Shown piece after piece: positions 9,539-20,927 of a stretch of 64,000 nucleotides of DNA. The DNA is from Chromatiaceae bacterium (GTDB lineage Bacteria; Pseudomonadota; Gammaproteobacteria; Chromatiales; Chromatiaceae). A model generated the notes under the pieces. The model was given only the letters and a program-made list of their open reading frames with translations. It was not told where the DNA came from and made no database searches. The first letter of the stretch is position 1. Every line of letters begins with the position of its first letter. The translations under genes and the position numbers were made by a program. The stretch covers positions 2,016,315 to 2,080,314 of the forward strand of contig CP037918.1 of the NCBI GenBank assembly GCA_019356535.1, read 5' to 3'.

Positions 9539-9649
9539 CATGCCCTCCAACACCTGCATTCTCTCACGGGCATAGTCGTGCCATACCGAAAACGCAAGGC
9601 GGGCGACTGATAGAATATGTCGCCATCCCTCCATCGAGGAGCGCACAAG

Positions 9650-10138
9650 ATGAAACGCAAGACCTACAAAGACCTTGTGGCCGAGATCGCACCGCACATC
9701 AAGGAATGCTTTCCCTGGGACGTCGAGGAGCGCATGGAGCGAGGCGACGATCTGCTGTTCCTGGACGTGCGCGAGACCCACGAATACGACACCATGCACA
9801 TCGAGGGCTCGCTGAACGTGCCGCGTGGCGTCCTCGAGACTGCCGTGGAATGGGACCACGAGGAAACCGAGCCGGAACTGGTCGAGGCACGCGACCGGCA
9901 GATCGTGGTGGTCTGCCGATCGGGCAGCCGCAGCGTCTTCGCCACCTGGACTCTGATGCAGTTGGGCTACAAGTACGTTACTTCGCTCAAGACCGGCCTG
10001 CGCGGATGGAACGAGTACGACCTGCCGCTGGTGGACCTGGAAGGCAACCTCATCGACCCCGAAGTGGGCGACCGCTATTTTGCCAACAAGCTGCTCGACT
10101 ACCAGCGCAAGCCGGCGGACTGGGTCGAACCCGAATAG
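9650..10138 (+). CDS. Rhodanese-domain sulfurtransferase
   Basis: A single-domain rhodanese of 162 residues. The catalytic loop is CRSGSRS, with the cysteine that carries the persulfide; upstream are the typical LLFLDVRETHEYDTMHIEGSLN strand and the CH2A-like region. The start (MKRKTYKDLV) follows GAGGA by 9 bases; an earlier in-frame start is unlikely. Long N- and C-terminal extensions flank the domain. Such proteins often deliver or receive sulfane sulfur in sulfur oxidisers, but this one is far from the dsr operon and its partner is unknown. Confidence 0.9.
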   Translation: MKRKTYKDLVAEIAPHIKECFPWDVEERMERGDDLLFLDVRETHEYDTMHIEGSLNVPRGVLETAVEWDHEETEPELVEARDRQIVVVCRSGSRSVFATWTLMQLGYKYVTSLKTGLRGWNEYDLPLVDLEGNLIDPEVGDRYFANKLLDYQRKPADWVEPE

Positions 10139-10249
10139 GCGGCCACATCGCGGAACTGAAAGCCAGGGAAGCCTCCTGCCCCCTATTCCCCTCCTCCATA
10201 TGCACAACAGCCCCTCCTGAGAGAGCGAGGGACTTGACCGGAGGTTCCC

Positions 10250-10720
10250 TCAGAGCAACGGCTTGGCGTAGACCACCGCGTCCTCACGCTCGTGACGTTC
10301 GTGCGGGTAGTAGCCGTTGCGGCGACCGATCTCGCAGAAACCTTCCGACTCATAGAGCGCTCGCGCAATATGGTTGCTGGCGCGCACCTCAAGGTAGACG
10401 GTGTCGGTATCCTTCTCGCGCGCAATACTCAGCATGCGCCGCAGCAAGCGGCGGCCCAGGCCACGTCCCTGCCAATCGGGGGCCACACAGAGATTGAGCA
10501 GGTGAGCCTCGCCAGCACCGGTGGACAGCACCGCATGGCCTGCCAGCTCACCGGCAAACTCGGCAACCACGCAGTGATATCCGACGCGCAGACAGTCGCG
10601 CAGGATGCCCATACTCCAGGGATGCGAATAGGCGGCGCGCTCATTGACAAATACCGCGCCGAGATCGCCTTCGCGCATCGCCCGTAGTGTGGGTTCCAGC
10701 TCCTGGATGACCGCGCTCAT
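10250..10720 (-). CDS. rimI: Ribosomal protein S18 alanine N-acetyltransferase RimI
   Basis: A 156-residue GNAT acetyltransferase. The acetyl-CoA loop reads QGRGLGRRLL (Q/RxxGxG/A form) and is followed by the RimI-typical YLEVRASNHIARALYESEGF and the NGYYP element. RimI acetylates the N-terminus of ribosomal protein S18. Start MSAVIQ is chosen because it overlaps the stop of the upstream glycosylase gene (ATGA). The neighbouring uracil-DNA glycosylase is a frequent partner of rimI in gammaproteobacteria. Confidence 0.93.
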   Translation of the reverse strand: MSAVIQELEPTLRAMREGDLGAVFVNERAAYSHPWSMGILRDCLRVGYHCVVAEFAGELAGHAVLSTGAGEAHLLNLCVAPDWQGRGLGRRLLRRMLSIAREKDTDTVYLEVRASNHIARALYESEGFCEIGRRNGYYPHERHEREDAVVYAKPLL

Positions 10721-11541
10721 GCCCTGCCTCCCTGTAGCTCGCGCCACACCGCCTGCAGGTCGATCCAGGCCTTGGCCTTTTCCTCCGGACGGCGCAGCAA
10801 ATAGGCAGGATGGTAGGTCACGCGCAGCGGCGTTTCCCGGTAATAGTGCACACGCCGGCGCAGACGTCCCACCGCTTCGTCGGTCTCGAGCAGGTTCTTG
10901 GCCGAGACGCCACCGACCGAGAGGATGAGCTCGGGCTGCACCAGGGCGATCTGGCGATCCAGCCAGCCACGGCAGGCAACCACTTCCTCGGCGCGCGGAT
11001 CACGGTTACCCGGCGGACGGCACTTGAGCACATTGGCGATGTAGACCTGCTCGCGCGACAGGCCAATGGCCTCGAGCATGCGATCGAGCAACTGCCCGGC
11101 CCGCCCCACGAAGGGCTCGCCCTGTCGATCCTCTTCGGCACCGGGGGCCTCCCCGATGACCATCAGGCGGGCATTGCGATCACCCACCCCGAACACGGTC
11201 TGGGTGCGTGTCTCGCACAGACCACAGGCGCGGCAACTGGCGACCGCTGCGGCCAGGCCGTCCCAGTCGAGGCTTGCCGGATCGACAGCGGGCACGGCCG
11301 GCGCCTGATCCACGACCGGCGCCGCTGGGGCGCCCGCCGGAGCGGGGGGTGACTCGACCGGCGCAGCGGGGGGTGGCTTGGCCAGCGCAGCGGGGGGCGG
11401 CTCGGGAGGCGCGATGCTCGCCGCTTCCGGCGATATTTCATGCGACGACGCCGGAGCGGGATCACGTGCAGGGGCCTCACGCTGCACCCACAGCTCGATG
11501 CCCATGCCTCGCAGGCAGGCCCGGCGCCGCGCATCCAGCAT
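10717..11541 (-). CDS. Uracil-DNA glycosylase, family 4
   Basis: Removes uracil from DNA. The C-terminal 170 residues hold the family-4 fold: iron-sulfur cysteines beginning CRACGLC, the active-site motif [20 protein letters not shown], a further cysteine pair around [10 protein letters not shown] and ACRGW, and the HPAYLLR motif. About 100 residues of alanine/proline-rich linker (PPPAA, PPAP repeats) separate this from a short N-terminal segment ([18 protein letters not shown]), an arrangement often labelled phage-type DNA polymerase-related. Start is 1 bp after the leuA stop; no strong ribosome site is seen, so coupling to leuA translation is likely. Confidence 0.92.
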   Translation of the reverse strand: MLDARRRACLRGMGIELWVQREAPARDPAPASSHEISPEAASIAPPEPPPAALAKPPPAAPVESPPAPAGAPAAPVVDQAPAVPAVDPASLDWDGLAAAVASCRACGLCETRTQTVFGVGDRNARLMVIGEAPGAEEDRQGEPFVGRAGQLLDRMLEAIGLSREQVYIANVLKCRPPGNRDPRAEEVVACRGWLDRQIALVQPELILSVGGVSAKNLLETDEAVGRLRRRVHYYRETPLRVTYHPAYLLRRPEEKAKAWIDLQAVWRELQGGRA

Positions 11542-11542
11542 G

Positions 11543-13090
<1,548 letters not shown>

Positions 13091-13198
13091 GTGCTGCTCC
13101 AGCCAGACCCCCCTGGGCCTGTTGCCTGATTCGTTGATGCTGTGTTCGGATGTGGCGATTGTCTGGCCCTCGCCCGGGCACTTGCTGTTCTCTGCCCC

Positions 13199-13297
13199 TC
13201 AGGGCAGCAGCAGATCTGGCAGGGCAGTGTGCAGGCGGACGCCGGGGCCGAGGACCCGGGTGAGAAAACCGGCTTGTCGAACGCTGTCGAGTCGCAT
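13199..13297 (-). CDS. Possible leucine leader peptide upstream of leuA
   Basis: A 32-codon reading frame starts 20-25 bases after a good promoter and ends 108 bases before leuA. It contains nine leucine codons; the last five codons before the stop are CTG CTG CTG CCC preceded by GAT, giving DLLLP. The stop codon falls inside a 6-bp hairpin (CTGCCC-TGAG-GGGCAG). This is the arrangement expected for attenuation by ribosome stalling at leucine codons. No clear ribosome site precedes the ATG and no U-run terminator is visible before leuA, so the call is tentative. Confidence 0.4.
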   Translation of the reverse strand: MRLDSVRQAGFLTRVLGPGVRLHTALPDLLLP

Positions 13298-13324
13298 GTC
13301 AGTTCGCCCGAAAGGTGGCTCTGG

Positions 13325-13354
13325 AATATAGCCCACTCAGCCGCCACCTGCCAA
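13325..13354 (-). promoter_or_regulatory. Sigma-70-type promoter for leuA
   Basis: On the minus strand TTGGCA and TATATT are separated by 18 bases. The -35 box lies inside the last codons of pssA. Transcription would begin near 13318, giving a leader of about 230 bases before leuA, which houses the possible leader peptide. Confidence 0.5.
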
Positions 13355-14113
13355 GCCTCGCCGCCGCCAGAGCCTGCGCAGGGCAAGCATGGGGCCGGAA
13401 AGGGTGTAGCCCAGGAACACCGCAAACAGCACCATCGGCGGATCGGTCAGTACCACGGCGAACCCCAGCGCCAGCCCAACCAGTACAAAAAACGGCACCT
13501 TGCCACGAAAATCCACCTGTTTGAAGCTGTAATAACGCAGATTGCTGACCATCAGCAGGCCGGTCACCAGCGTGAGCAGCAGGGCGAACCAGGCCATCTG
13601 GCCAGGGGTGATGCCATTGTCCACCGCCACCCAGACGCTGCCGGCCATGACGGCCGCCGCCGAGGGGCTGGGCAAGCCGGTGAAGTAGCGCTTGTCGGCG
13701 GTGGCGATAGCGGAGTTGAAGCGCGCCAGGCGCAGGGCCGCGCCGGCGGTATAGATGAAGGCCGCCAGCCATCCGAAACGCCCCAAGTCCGCCAGCGCCC
13801 ACTGGTACATGACCAGCGCGGGCGCCAGACCGAAGGCCACCATGTCCGAGAGGCTGTCGTATTCGGCGCCGAAGGCGGTCTGGGTATTGGTCATGCGCGC
13901 TACCCGACCGTCCAGACCATCGAGCACCATGGCCACGAAGATGGCGATGGCCGCCTTCTCGAACTGCCCGTTCATCGATATCAGCACGGCGTAGAAACCG
14001 CTAAACAGTGCCGCGGTGGTGAACAGATTGGGCAACAGATAGATGCCACGCGCGCGCCGGGGGCGTTCGCTCTCCAGTGGAGCCACCTTGGGAGTTTCCT
14101 TGTGCGGATTCAT
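13337..14113 (-). CDS. pssA: CDP-diacylglycerol-serine O-phosphatidyltransferase
   Basis: Makes phosphatidylserine, precursor of phosphatidylethanolamine. The CDP-alcohol phosphotransferase signature DGLDGRVAR followed by FGAEYDSLSD is present near residues 65-90, with eight or so membrane helices over 258 residues. Start MNPHKETPK lies 12 bases beyond the ilvC terminator, so pssA is transcriptionally separate from ilvBHC despite the same strand. Close to leuA-ilv genes, as in several gammaproteobacteria. Confidence 0.94.
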   Translation of the reverse strand: MNPHKETPKVAPLESERPRRARGIYLLPNLFTTAALFSGFYAVLISMNGQFEKAAIAIFVAMVLDGLDGRVARMTNTQTAFGAEYDSLSDMVAFGLAPALVMYQWALADLGRFGWLAAFIYTAGAALRLARFNSAIATADKRYFTGLPSPSAAAVMAGSVWVAVDNGITPGQMAWFALLLTLVTGLLMVSNLRYYSFKQVDFRGKVPFFVLVGLALGFAVVLTDPPMVLFAVFLGYTLSGPMLALRRLWRRRGLAGGG

Positions 14114-14124
14114 AGGGCGCAGTA

Positions 14125-14154
14125 TAGAAAAAAGGCCGCAACGATGCGGCCTTT
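14125..14154 (-). terminator. Rho-independent terminator of ilvBHC
   Basis: AAAGGCCGCA and its exact complement form a 10-bp stem around a 4-base loop (TCGT on the minus strand), followed on the minus strand by TTTTTTC. It lies 22 bases beyond the ilvC stop and insulates pssA. Confidence 0.92.
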
Positions 14155-14175
14155 CGTCGAGTCGCAATCGCGAAC

Positions 14176-15204
<1,029 letters not shown>

Positions 15205-15227
15205 TTAGGATTCGTTGATAAAACAGT

Positions 15228-15725
15228 TCAAACGTGCAGGGTCAGGCGCTTGCCGCCACGTGCAATGCCCAGCGGACCGGAACGCACCGTTTCGATGATC
15301 AGCTCGTCATCCACCGCCTGGATGAAGGCGTCGAGCTTGGCGCCGTCGCCAGTCATCTCGATGGTGTAGGAATTGCCGGTCACGTCGATGATGTTGCCAC
15401 GGAAGATATCGGCCAGACGCTTGAGCTCCTCGCGCATGGCACCTTCGGCTCGCACCTTGATCATCATCAGCTCGCGCTCGATGTGCGGCCCCTCGGAGAG
15501 GTCCACCAGCTTGACCACGTCGATCAGCTTGTTCAGCTGTTTGGTGATCTGCTCGATGATGTTCTCGTCGCCCCGGGTGACCAGGGTCATGCGCGAGAGC
15601 GTGGCATCCTCGGTGGGCGCCACGGTGAGCGACTCGATATTGTAGCCGCGCGCAGAGAACAGCCCGGCTACCCGCGAGAGCGCGCCGGCCTCGTTCTCGA
15701 TGAGAATCGAAATGATGTGACGCAT
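15228..15725 (-). CDS. ilvH: Acetolactate synthase small subunit IlvH
   Basis: Regulatory subunit of acetohydroxyacid synthase, conferring valine feedback. The N-terminal ACT domain begins MRHIISILIENEAGALSRV with the usual GLFSARGYNIESL, followed by the second ACT-like half. 165 residues is normal. Its ATG overlaps the ilvB stop by one base (TGATG), indicating coupled synthesis of the two subunits. Confidence 0.97.
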   Translation of the reverse strand: MRHIISILIENEAGALSRVAGLFSARGYNIESLTVAPTEDATLSRMTLVTRGDENIIEQITKQLNKLIDVVKLVDLSEGPHIERELMMIKVRAEGAMREELKRLADIFRGNIIDVTGNSYTIEMTGDGAKLDAFIQAVDDELIIETVRSGPLGIARGGKRLTLHV

Positions 15726-17458
15726 CAGGCCAACTCCCTCTCGGAGGACAGATGGGGCGACATGTGCATTTCATGATGACCCTTGCCGGCCTCGATCATG
15801 GGATACACGTTTTCCTCGGGGTCGATGATGATGTCCATGAACACCAGCCGATCCTTCATGCCGAAGGCCTCGCGGTAGGCGGCCTCGAGATCGGCGGGGT
15901 TCTCGATGCGCATGCCGACATGGCCATAGCTCTCGGCGAGCTTGCAGAAATCAGGCAGCGCATCGACGTAGGAATGCGAATAGCGGCCGTCGTAGAAGAA
16001 CTCCTGCCACTGGCGCACCATACCCATGTAGCCATTGTTGAGCAGCAGAATCTTCAATGGCAGGTCGTACTGCTTGCAGGTGGCCAGCTCCTGAATACAC
16101 ATCTGGATGCTGGCCTCACCAGTGATACAGGCCACGTCGGCCTCGGGATACGCCTGCTTGACTCCCATCGCTGCCGGCAGGCCGAAGCCCATGGTGCCCA
16201 GTCCACCGGAATTGATCCAGCGTCGCGGCTTGTCGAAAGGATAGAACTGGGCAGCGAACATCTGGTGCTGGCCGACATCCGAGGTCAGATAGAACTCGCT
16301 GTCGCGGGTGACCTTGTACAAGGTCTCGACCGCGTACTGCGGCTTGATGACCTTGTCACTGGCGTCATACGAGAGGCACTTGATTGCGCGCCAGGCTTCG
16401 ATGCGCTCCCACCATTGCGCCAGAGCCTCGCGGTCGGGCTCGCACCTGAGTTCGTCGATCAGGCGCAGCATGTCGGCGAGCACGCTCTTGACCTGGCCGA
16501 CGATGGGCACATCCACACGCACCGTCTTGGAGATCGAAGCCGGGTCCACGTCGATATGGATGATCTTCGCGTGCGGGCAGAAATGCGCGATCTTGCCGGT
16601 CACCCGGTCGTCGAAGCGCGCGCCGATGGCAATCAGCACGTCGGTCTCGTGCATCGCCATGTTGGCCTCATAGGTACCGTGCATACCCAGCATGCCCAGG
16701 AACTGCGGATCGGTGGCCGGGAAGGCACCCAGGCCCATCAGCGTCTGGGTGGTCGGGAAACCGGTCTTCTTCACCAGCTGACGCAGTTCTTCCGAGGCCT
16801 CACCGAGCACCACGCCACCACCGGTATAGATGATGGGGCGCTTCGCCGACATCATCAGGTCCACAGCCTTGCGGATCTGCCCCAGGTGCCCGCGCTCGAC
16901 CGGACTGTAGGAACGCATCTCAATCTTCTGCGGGTACTCGTAAGGGATGCGGATGTTCGGGTCGGTGACGTCCTTGGGGATGTCCACCACTACCGGCCCA
17001 GGCCGGCCTGAGGTCGCAATATAGAAGGCTTTCTTGATGGTCTCGGCCAGGTCTTCGACGCGCTTCACCAGGAAATTGTGCTTCACGCACGGACGGGTGA
17101 TGCCGACGGTGTCGACCTCCTGGAAGGCATCGGAACCGATGACCGGCGTCGGCACCTGGCCGGTGAACACCACCAGCGGGATGGAATCCATGAAGGCGGT
17201 GGCGATACCGGTCACCGCGTTGGTCGCACCGGGACCGGAGGTCACCAGCACCACGCCGGGCTTGCCGGTGGCGCGGGCATAGCCGTCCGCAGCATGAGTG
17301 GCGGCCTGTTCGTGGCGCACCAGGATGTGGCGCACCTCGTCCTGCTGAAACAGGGCATCGTAGATGTGCAGCACGGCGCCGCCGGGATAACCCCAGACGT
17401 ACTCGACGCCCTCGTCCTTCAGTGCCTGGACGACGATCTCGGCCCCACTCAGTTCCAC
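15725..17458 (-). CDS. ilvB: Acetolactate synthase large subunit IlvB (biosynthetic type)
   Basis: Thiamine-diphosphate and FAD enzyme joining two pyruvates or pyruvate with 2-oxobutyrate. Features: GYPGGAVLHIYD and the catalytic glutamate in RHEQAATHAADGYARATG, FAD region ARFDDRVTGK, and the ThDP motif GEASIQMCIQELATC...NNGYMGMV (Asp of the classic GDG is replaced by Glu-Ala, as seen in some relatives). The GTG at 17458 is preferred as start because GGAGG lies 7 bases upstream and it begins VELSGAEIVVQALK; 577 residues. Confidence 0.95.
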   Translation of the reverse strand: MELSGAEIVVQALKDEGVEYVWGYPGGAVLHIYDALFQQDEVRHILVRHEQAATHAADGYARATGKPGVVLVTSGPGATNAVTGIATAFMDSIPLVVFTGQVPTPVIGSDAFQEVDTVGITRPCVKHNFLVKRVEDLAETIKKAFYIATSGRPGPVVVDIPKDVTDPNIRIPYEYPQKIEMRSYSPVERGHLGQIRKAVDLMMSAKRPIIYTGGGVVLGEASEELRQLVKKTGFPTTQTLMGLGAFPATDPQFLGMLGMHGTYEANMAMHETDVLIAIGARFDDRVTGKIAHFCPHAKIIHIDVDPASISKTVRVDVPIVGQVKSVLADMLRLIDELRCEPDREALAQWWERIEAWRAIKCLSYDASDKVIKPQYAVETLYKVTRDSEFYLTSDVGQHQMFAAQFYPFDKPRRWINSGGLGTMGFGLPAAMGVKQAYPEADVACITGEASIQMCIQELATCKQYDLPLKILLLNNGYMGMVRQWQEFFYDGRYSHSYVDALPDFCKLAESYGHVGMRIENPADLEAAYREAFGMKDRLVFMDIIIDPEENVYPMIEAGKGHHEMHMSPHLSSERELA

Positions 17459-17539
17459 CTTGTGACCTCCGAAGACATGGAAAACCCTCTGTGCACGGGG
17501 GAATAAACCCGGTATTTCCGGGCGCAATTGGAACGTGGC

Positions 17540-17568
17540 AAGTTACTGATGAAGATCGCACAGGTCAA
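17540..17568 (-). promoter_or_regulatory. Possible promoter of ilvBHC
   Basis: TTGACC and TAACTT lie 17 bases apart on the minus strand, about 80 bases ahead of ilvB. The leader then contains a small hairpin (CCCGG-5 nt-CCGGG at 17508-17522) followed by TTTATT, which could act as a weak attenuator. No peptide rich in Ile, Val or Leu is evident. Confidence 0.4.
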
Positions 17569-17699
17569 TAGTTGCGCACCCGAAAATCCACCGTCGGACG
17601 GACAACATGAAATGCGCGAAATGGACCGCCGCCTGAACGCCGTGCACCAACGCCGTGCCCGGGAACGGGAGCCCGAGCTGGAACCATTGCGCAGCATCG

Positions 17700-19013
17700 T
17701 CAACGGGGCGTGTCGCCGAAGGGACCTCCAGACACGTCTGGCACGATGAGCTCGCCGCACAGGCGGCCATCGTCACTCACCCCGACCAGGCGCACCTGGC
17801 AGCGCCGGTTCTCCAGCGGCTCTCCGGACTCGACCAGGACACGCAGATAGTTGGGCGTATAGCCACTCCACGCCCCGGTCTCCCGGTCGCGCCCCTCGAT
17901 CAGCACTTCGCACTCCCGACCGACCTGATCGCGCAGGATCTCGCCGCGCAAGCGTGCCGCCAGCGCATGCAACTGCTGGCTGCGCTCGCGCTGCACCGCA
18001 CGCGGCACCGGGTCGGGCAACGTGGCGGCCTTGGTCCCCTCGCGCGGAGAGAAGGCGAAGATATGCACATGGGCAAAGCGCGCCTGCTCGACGAAGTCCA
18101 GAGTCTGCGCCCACTCCTCGTCGCTCTCTCCCGGAAAGCCGACGATGATGTCGGTAGTGACCTGCAAGTCCGGCACCCGCGCCCTGCCCGCTTCGACCAG
18201 GGCCAGAAACTCGCCACTGCGACAGCGCCGCGACATGCGCCGCAACACCGAGTCGGCCCCCGACTGCATGGGCAGATGCAGATGCGGCATCAGCCGCGGA
18301 TCGGCGAACAAGTCCCAGAACCCTTCGGGCAGGTCCCAGGGCTCGAGCGAGCCCAGGCGAATGCGCGGCATGTCGGTGCGCTCGAGCACCGCCGCCACCA
18401 GGTCGTACAACGACTGCCCCCGATCGCTGCCATAGCCTCCCAGGTGCACCCCGGCGAGTACCACCTCCTGCACCCCCTCGGCCTCCAGGGCGCCGATCTC
18501 GGAGACTACCTCGTCGATCGGCCGGCTGCGCTCCTCGCCGCGCGCCAGGGTCACCACGCAATAGGTGCAGCGGTAACGGCAACCGTCCTGCACCTTGACG
18601 AAGGCGCGTTGCCGGCCGCGCGCAAACAGCGCCACCTCGTCAGGCTCGGCAGCGATCCGAGGCATCACCGGCAGGTCGAGTTCACGCCGAGCAATCTCCA
18701 CCAGGCGATCCTTCTCGTGATTACCCACCACCAGATCCACCCCCAGGTCGGCGGCAGCCTGCTCGGACGAGAGCGCGGCATAGCAACCGCTCATCACCAA
18801 CTTCGCCGTGGGGTTGGCGCGGTGCGCACGACGTACCAGGTTGCGCGACTTGCGGACCGACTCGGCGGTCACCGCACAGGTGTTGACCACCAGGATATCG
18901 GCCTCGGCCGGGTCGCGGGTCGGTTCGATACCGGCGCGCCGGAAATCCCGGGCCCAGGTCTCGAGTTCGGCCTCGTTGAGTCGGCACCCCAGTGCCTGCA
19001 GATGGACGCGCAT
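17700..19013 (-). CDS. mtaB: tRNA methylthiotransferase, MtaB-like
   Basis: Radical SAM enzyme that methylthiolates t6A37 in tRNA. The N-terminal MTTase domain has the three conserved cysteines (ALGCRLNEAE, VNTCAVT, SGCYA); the radical SAM cluster motif is CRYRCTYC; a C-terminal TRAM domain follows. Start MRVHLQALGC is chosen from the family N-terminus; 437 residues. The MtaB assignment over MiaB rests on CRLNEAE replacing the CQMN type of MiaB and on ALGCR. Divergent from rmuC. Confidence 0.88.
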   Translation of the reverse strand: MRVHLQALGCRLNEAELETWARDFRRAGIEPTRDPAEADILVVNTCAVTAESVRKSRNLVRRAHRANPTAKLVMSGCYAALSSEQAAADLGVDLVVGNHEKDRLVEIARRELDLPVMPRIAAEPDEVALFARGRQRAFVKVQDGCRYRCTYCVVTLARGEERSRPIDEVVSEIGALEAEGVQEVVLAGVHLGGYGSDRGQSLYDLVAAVLERTDMPRIRLGSLEPWDLPEGFWDLFADPRLMPHLHLPMQSGADSVLRRMSRRCRSGEFLALVEAGRARVPDLQVTTDIIVGFPGESDEEWAQTLDFVEQARFAHVHIFAFSPREGTKAATLPDPVPRAVQRERSQQLHALAARLRGEILRDQVGRECEVLIEGRDRETGAWSGYTPNYLRVLVESGEPLENRRCQVRLVGVSDDGRLCGELIVPDVSGGPFGDTPR

Positions 19014-19086
19014 GAGTGTGATAGCGTTGACGGATTGAATTCCCGATTGTAGCGCCCCGCGCCATACAAGTACGGACAGGAACCGC

Positions 19087-20583
19087 ATGGAAAGACTGCT
19101 CACGCTGTTTCACCAATACCCTGACGACTCGCTGGCCGCCGGCCTGCTGCTGGCGCTGGGGCTGCTTGCCCTGGGCCTCTGGCTAGGGCAGCGGCGGGTA
19201 CACCGCCTGCAACAACGGCTGGATGCAGTACTCGAGGCACAGCAGGAACGACTGGCGCAGTTGCAGGAGGCATTCTCCGAGCGCCTGCACCAAGAGACCC
19301 AGGCACTGCTCGCCGGCCAGCAGCACGGCCTGCAGAGCACCCAGTCGCTGCTTGGCGAGCGCATCGGCGCGGTCGAGAAGGCACTGCTGCGCGAACAGGG
19401 CGCACTGCGACTCGACCTGGTCGAACGCTTCGAGAAGCAACACAAGGCATTGCGCGAAGACACAGGCGAGGCCCGTCTGGCCCAGCAGCGCCACCTGGCC
19501 GAGCTGCGCGAGCGTGTCGAACAGGCGCTCAACGCCCACCGTGAGGCATTCGAACGGCTGCAGCGCGAGGCCATCACCAGCCAGCAGAAGACACTCTCGG
19601 ACAACCTCGAGGCGATGAGCCGGCAGATTCGCGAGTCCTTCCGCGCCAGCGCCGAGGAGCTGGGCAAGCGCGTCGACACACTCACCCGTACCACCGACGA
19701 GCGCTTGCGCGAGATCAGCGGCCAGGTGGAGAAGCGCCTGGCCGACGGCTTCGAGAAGACCACCGAGACCTTCACCAGGGTGCTCGAGCACCTCAGCCGC
19801 ATCGACGAGGCACAGAAGAAGATCACCGAGCTGTCGGGCAACGTGGTCAGCCTGCAGGAGGTGCTCACCGACAAGCGCTCGCGCGGCGCCTTCGGCGAGG
19901 TGCAGCTCGAGGCCCTGGTCCGCAACATGCTGCCCGAGGACAGCTTCGAGTTGCAGGCCACACTGAGTAACGGCAAGCGCGTCGACTGCCTGCTGCGCCT
20001 GCCCCCCCCCACCGGCAAGGTCCCCATCGACGCCAAGTTCCCGCTCGAGAGTTACCAGCGCATGCAGGACTTCGATGCCACCCCGGCCGAGCGCAACGCC
20101 GCAGCCGCCCAGTTCCGTCGCGACATCCAGAAACACATTCGCGACATCGCCGAGAAATACCTGATTCCCGGCGAGACCGCCGATGGCGCGGTGATGTTCA
20201 TCCCCGCCGAGGCGATCTTCGCCGAGATCCATGCCCACTTCCCCGAGCTGGTCGAAACCGCCCAGCGCGCGCGGGTCTGGATGGTCTCGCCCACCACCCT
20301 GATGGCGGTGCTCACCACCGCGCGTGCCGTGCTCAAGGATGACGCCACGCGCAAGCAGATCCATGTCATCCAGGAACACCTGCACATGCTCTCCAAGGAC
20401 TTCGGCCGCTTCCAGGAACGCATGGACAAGCTGGCCAAGCACATCGAGCTGGCACACAAGGACGTCGAGCAGGTACACACCTCGGCGCGCAAGATCAGCT
20501 CACGCTTCCAGAAGATTGAGCGCGTGGAGATCGCGCCCGAAGAGGCGGAGCTGCTCGACGGACCGGAAAGCACAGAGGACTGA
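19087..20583 (+). CDS. rmuC: DNA recombination protein RmuC
   Basis: A 498-residue protein with one N-terminal membrane helix (about 18-34), a very long coiled coil (about 40-260) and a C-terminal RmuC domain containing the conserved RGAFGEVQLEALV and PIDAKFPLESYQRM segments of a PD-(D/E)XK-like nuclease. RmuC is linked to recombination at inverted repeats and, more recently, to defence against foreign DNA. The gene stands alone, divergent from mtaB, ahead of tRNA-Ser. Confidence 0.95.
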   Translation: MERLLTLFHQYPDDSLAAGLLLALGLLALGLWLGQRRVHRLQQRLDAVLEAQQERLAQLQEAFSERLHQETQALLAGQQHGLQSTQSLLGERIGAVEKALLREQGALRLDLVERFEKQHKALREDTGEARLAQQRHLAELRERVEQALNAHREAFERLQREAITSQQKTLSDNLEAMSRQIRESFRASAEELGKRVDTLTRTTDERLREISGQVEKRLADGFEKTTETFTRVLEHLSRIDEAQKKITELSGNVVSLQEVLTDKRSRGAFGEVQLEALVRNMLPEDSFELQATLSNGKRVDCLLRLPPPTGKVPIDAKFPLESYQRMQDFDATPAERNAAAAQFRRDIQKHIRDIAEKYLIPGETADGAVMFIPAEAIFAEIHAHFPELVETAQRARVWMVSPTTLMAVLTTARAVLKDDATRKQIHVIQEHLHMLSKDFGRFQERMDKLAKHIELAHKDVEQVHTSARKISSRFQKIERVEIAPEEAELLDGPESTED

Positions 20584-20748
20584 CCGCCATCACAACACCT
20601 CCTCCGCAACGATTCCCGACGCCCATGCAAACGACCCCACACACCCCGCCCCCGGCGCCCGAACTGTGCTATTCTTCCGCGCCCGGACGAGGGCACCCCG
20701 AAGAGGCGGAGCCGGAGACTGGATCAAACAAGCGATCGACGCACATCT

Positions 20749-20838
20749 GGAGAGGTGCCAGAGAGGCCGAATGGGCTTGACTCGAAATCAAGTGATCCCT
20801 TGCGGGATCCGTGGGTTCGAATCCCACCCTCTCCGCCA
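20749..20838 (+). tRNA. tRNA-Ser (anticodon CGA)
   Basis: GGAGAGG pairs with CCTCTCC in the acceptor stem. The anticodon stem CTTGA/TCAAG encloses the loop CTCGAAA, giving anticodon CGA for UCG. The long variable arm (GATCCCTTGCGGGATC) is the mark of a class II serine tRNA, and the T arm has GGTTCGAATCC. CCA is encoded at 20836-20838. Confidence 0.97.
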
Positions 20839-20845
20839 ATAACTA

Positions 20846-20873
20846 AAGGCCCCGTCAGGGGCCTTCTGTTTTC
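20846..20873 (+). terminator. Terminator of tRNA-Ser
   Basis: AAGGCCCC-GTCA-GGGGCCTT forms an 8-bp stem eight bases after the tRNA 3' end and is followed by CTGTTTTCTC. Confidence 0.88.
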
Positions 20874-20927
20874 TCCCGCTCCGCTAACGGCCTGCGCAGA
20901 GGCTCGCCCTCGGGGTATCCTTGGCCC

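Noticed and set aside
17543..17608. A 21-codon frame before ilvB as an attenuator peptide
   Set aside because: It has only a few Ile/Leu/Val codons and no run of them, and the best promoter lies inside it.
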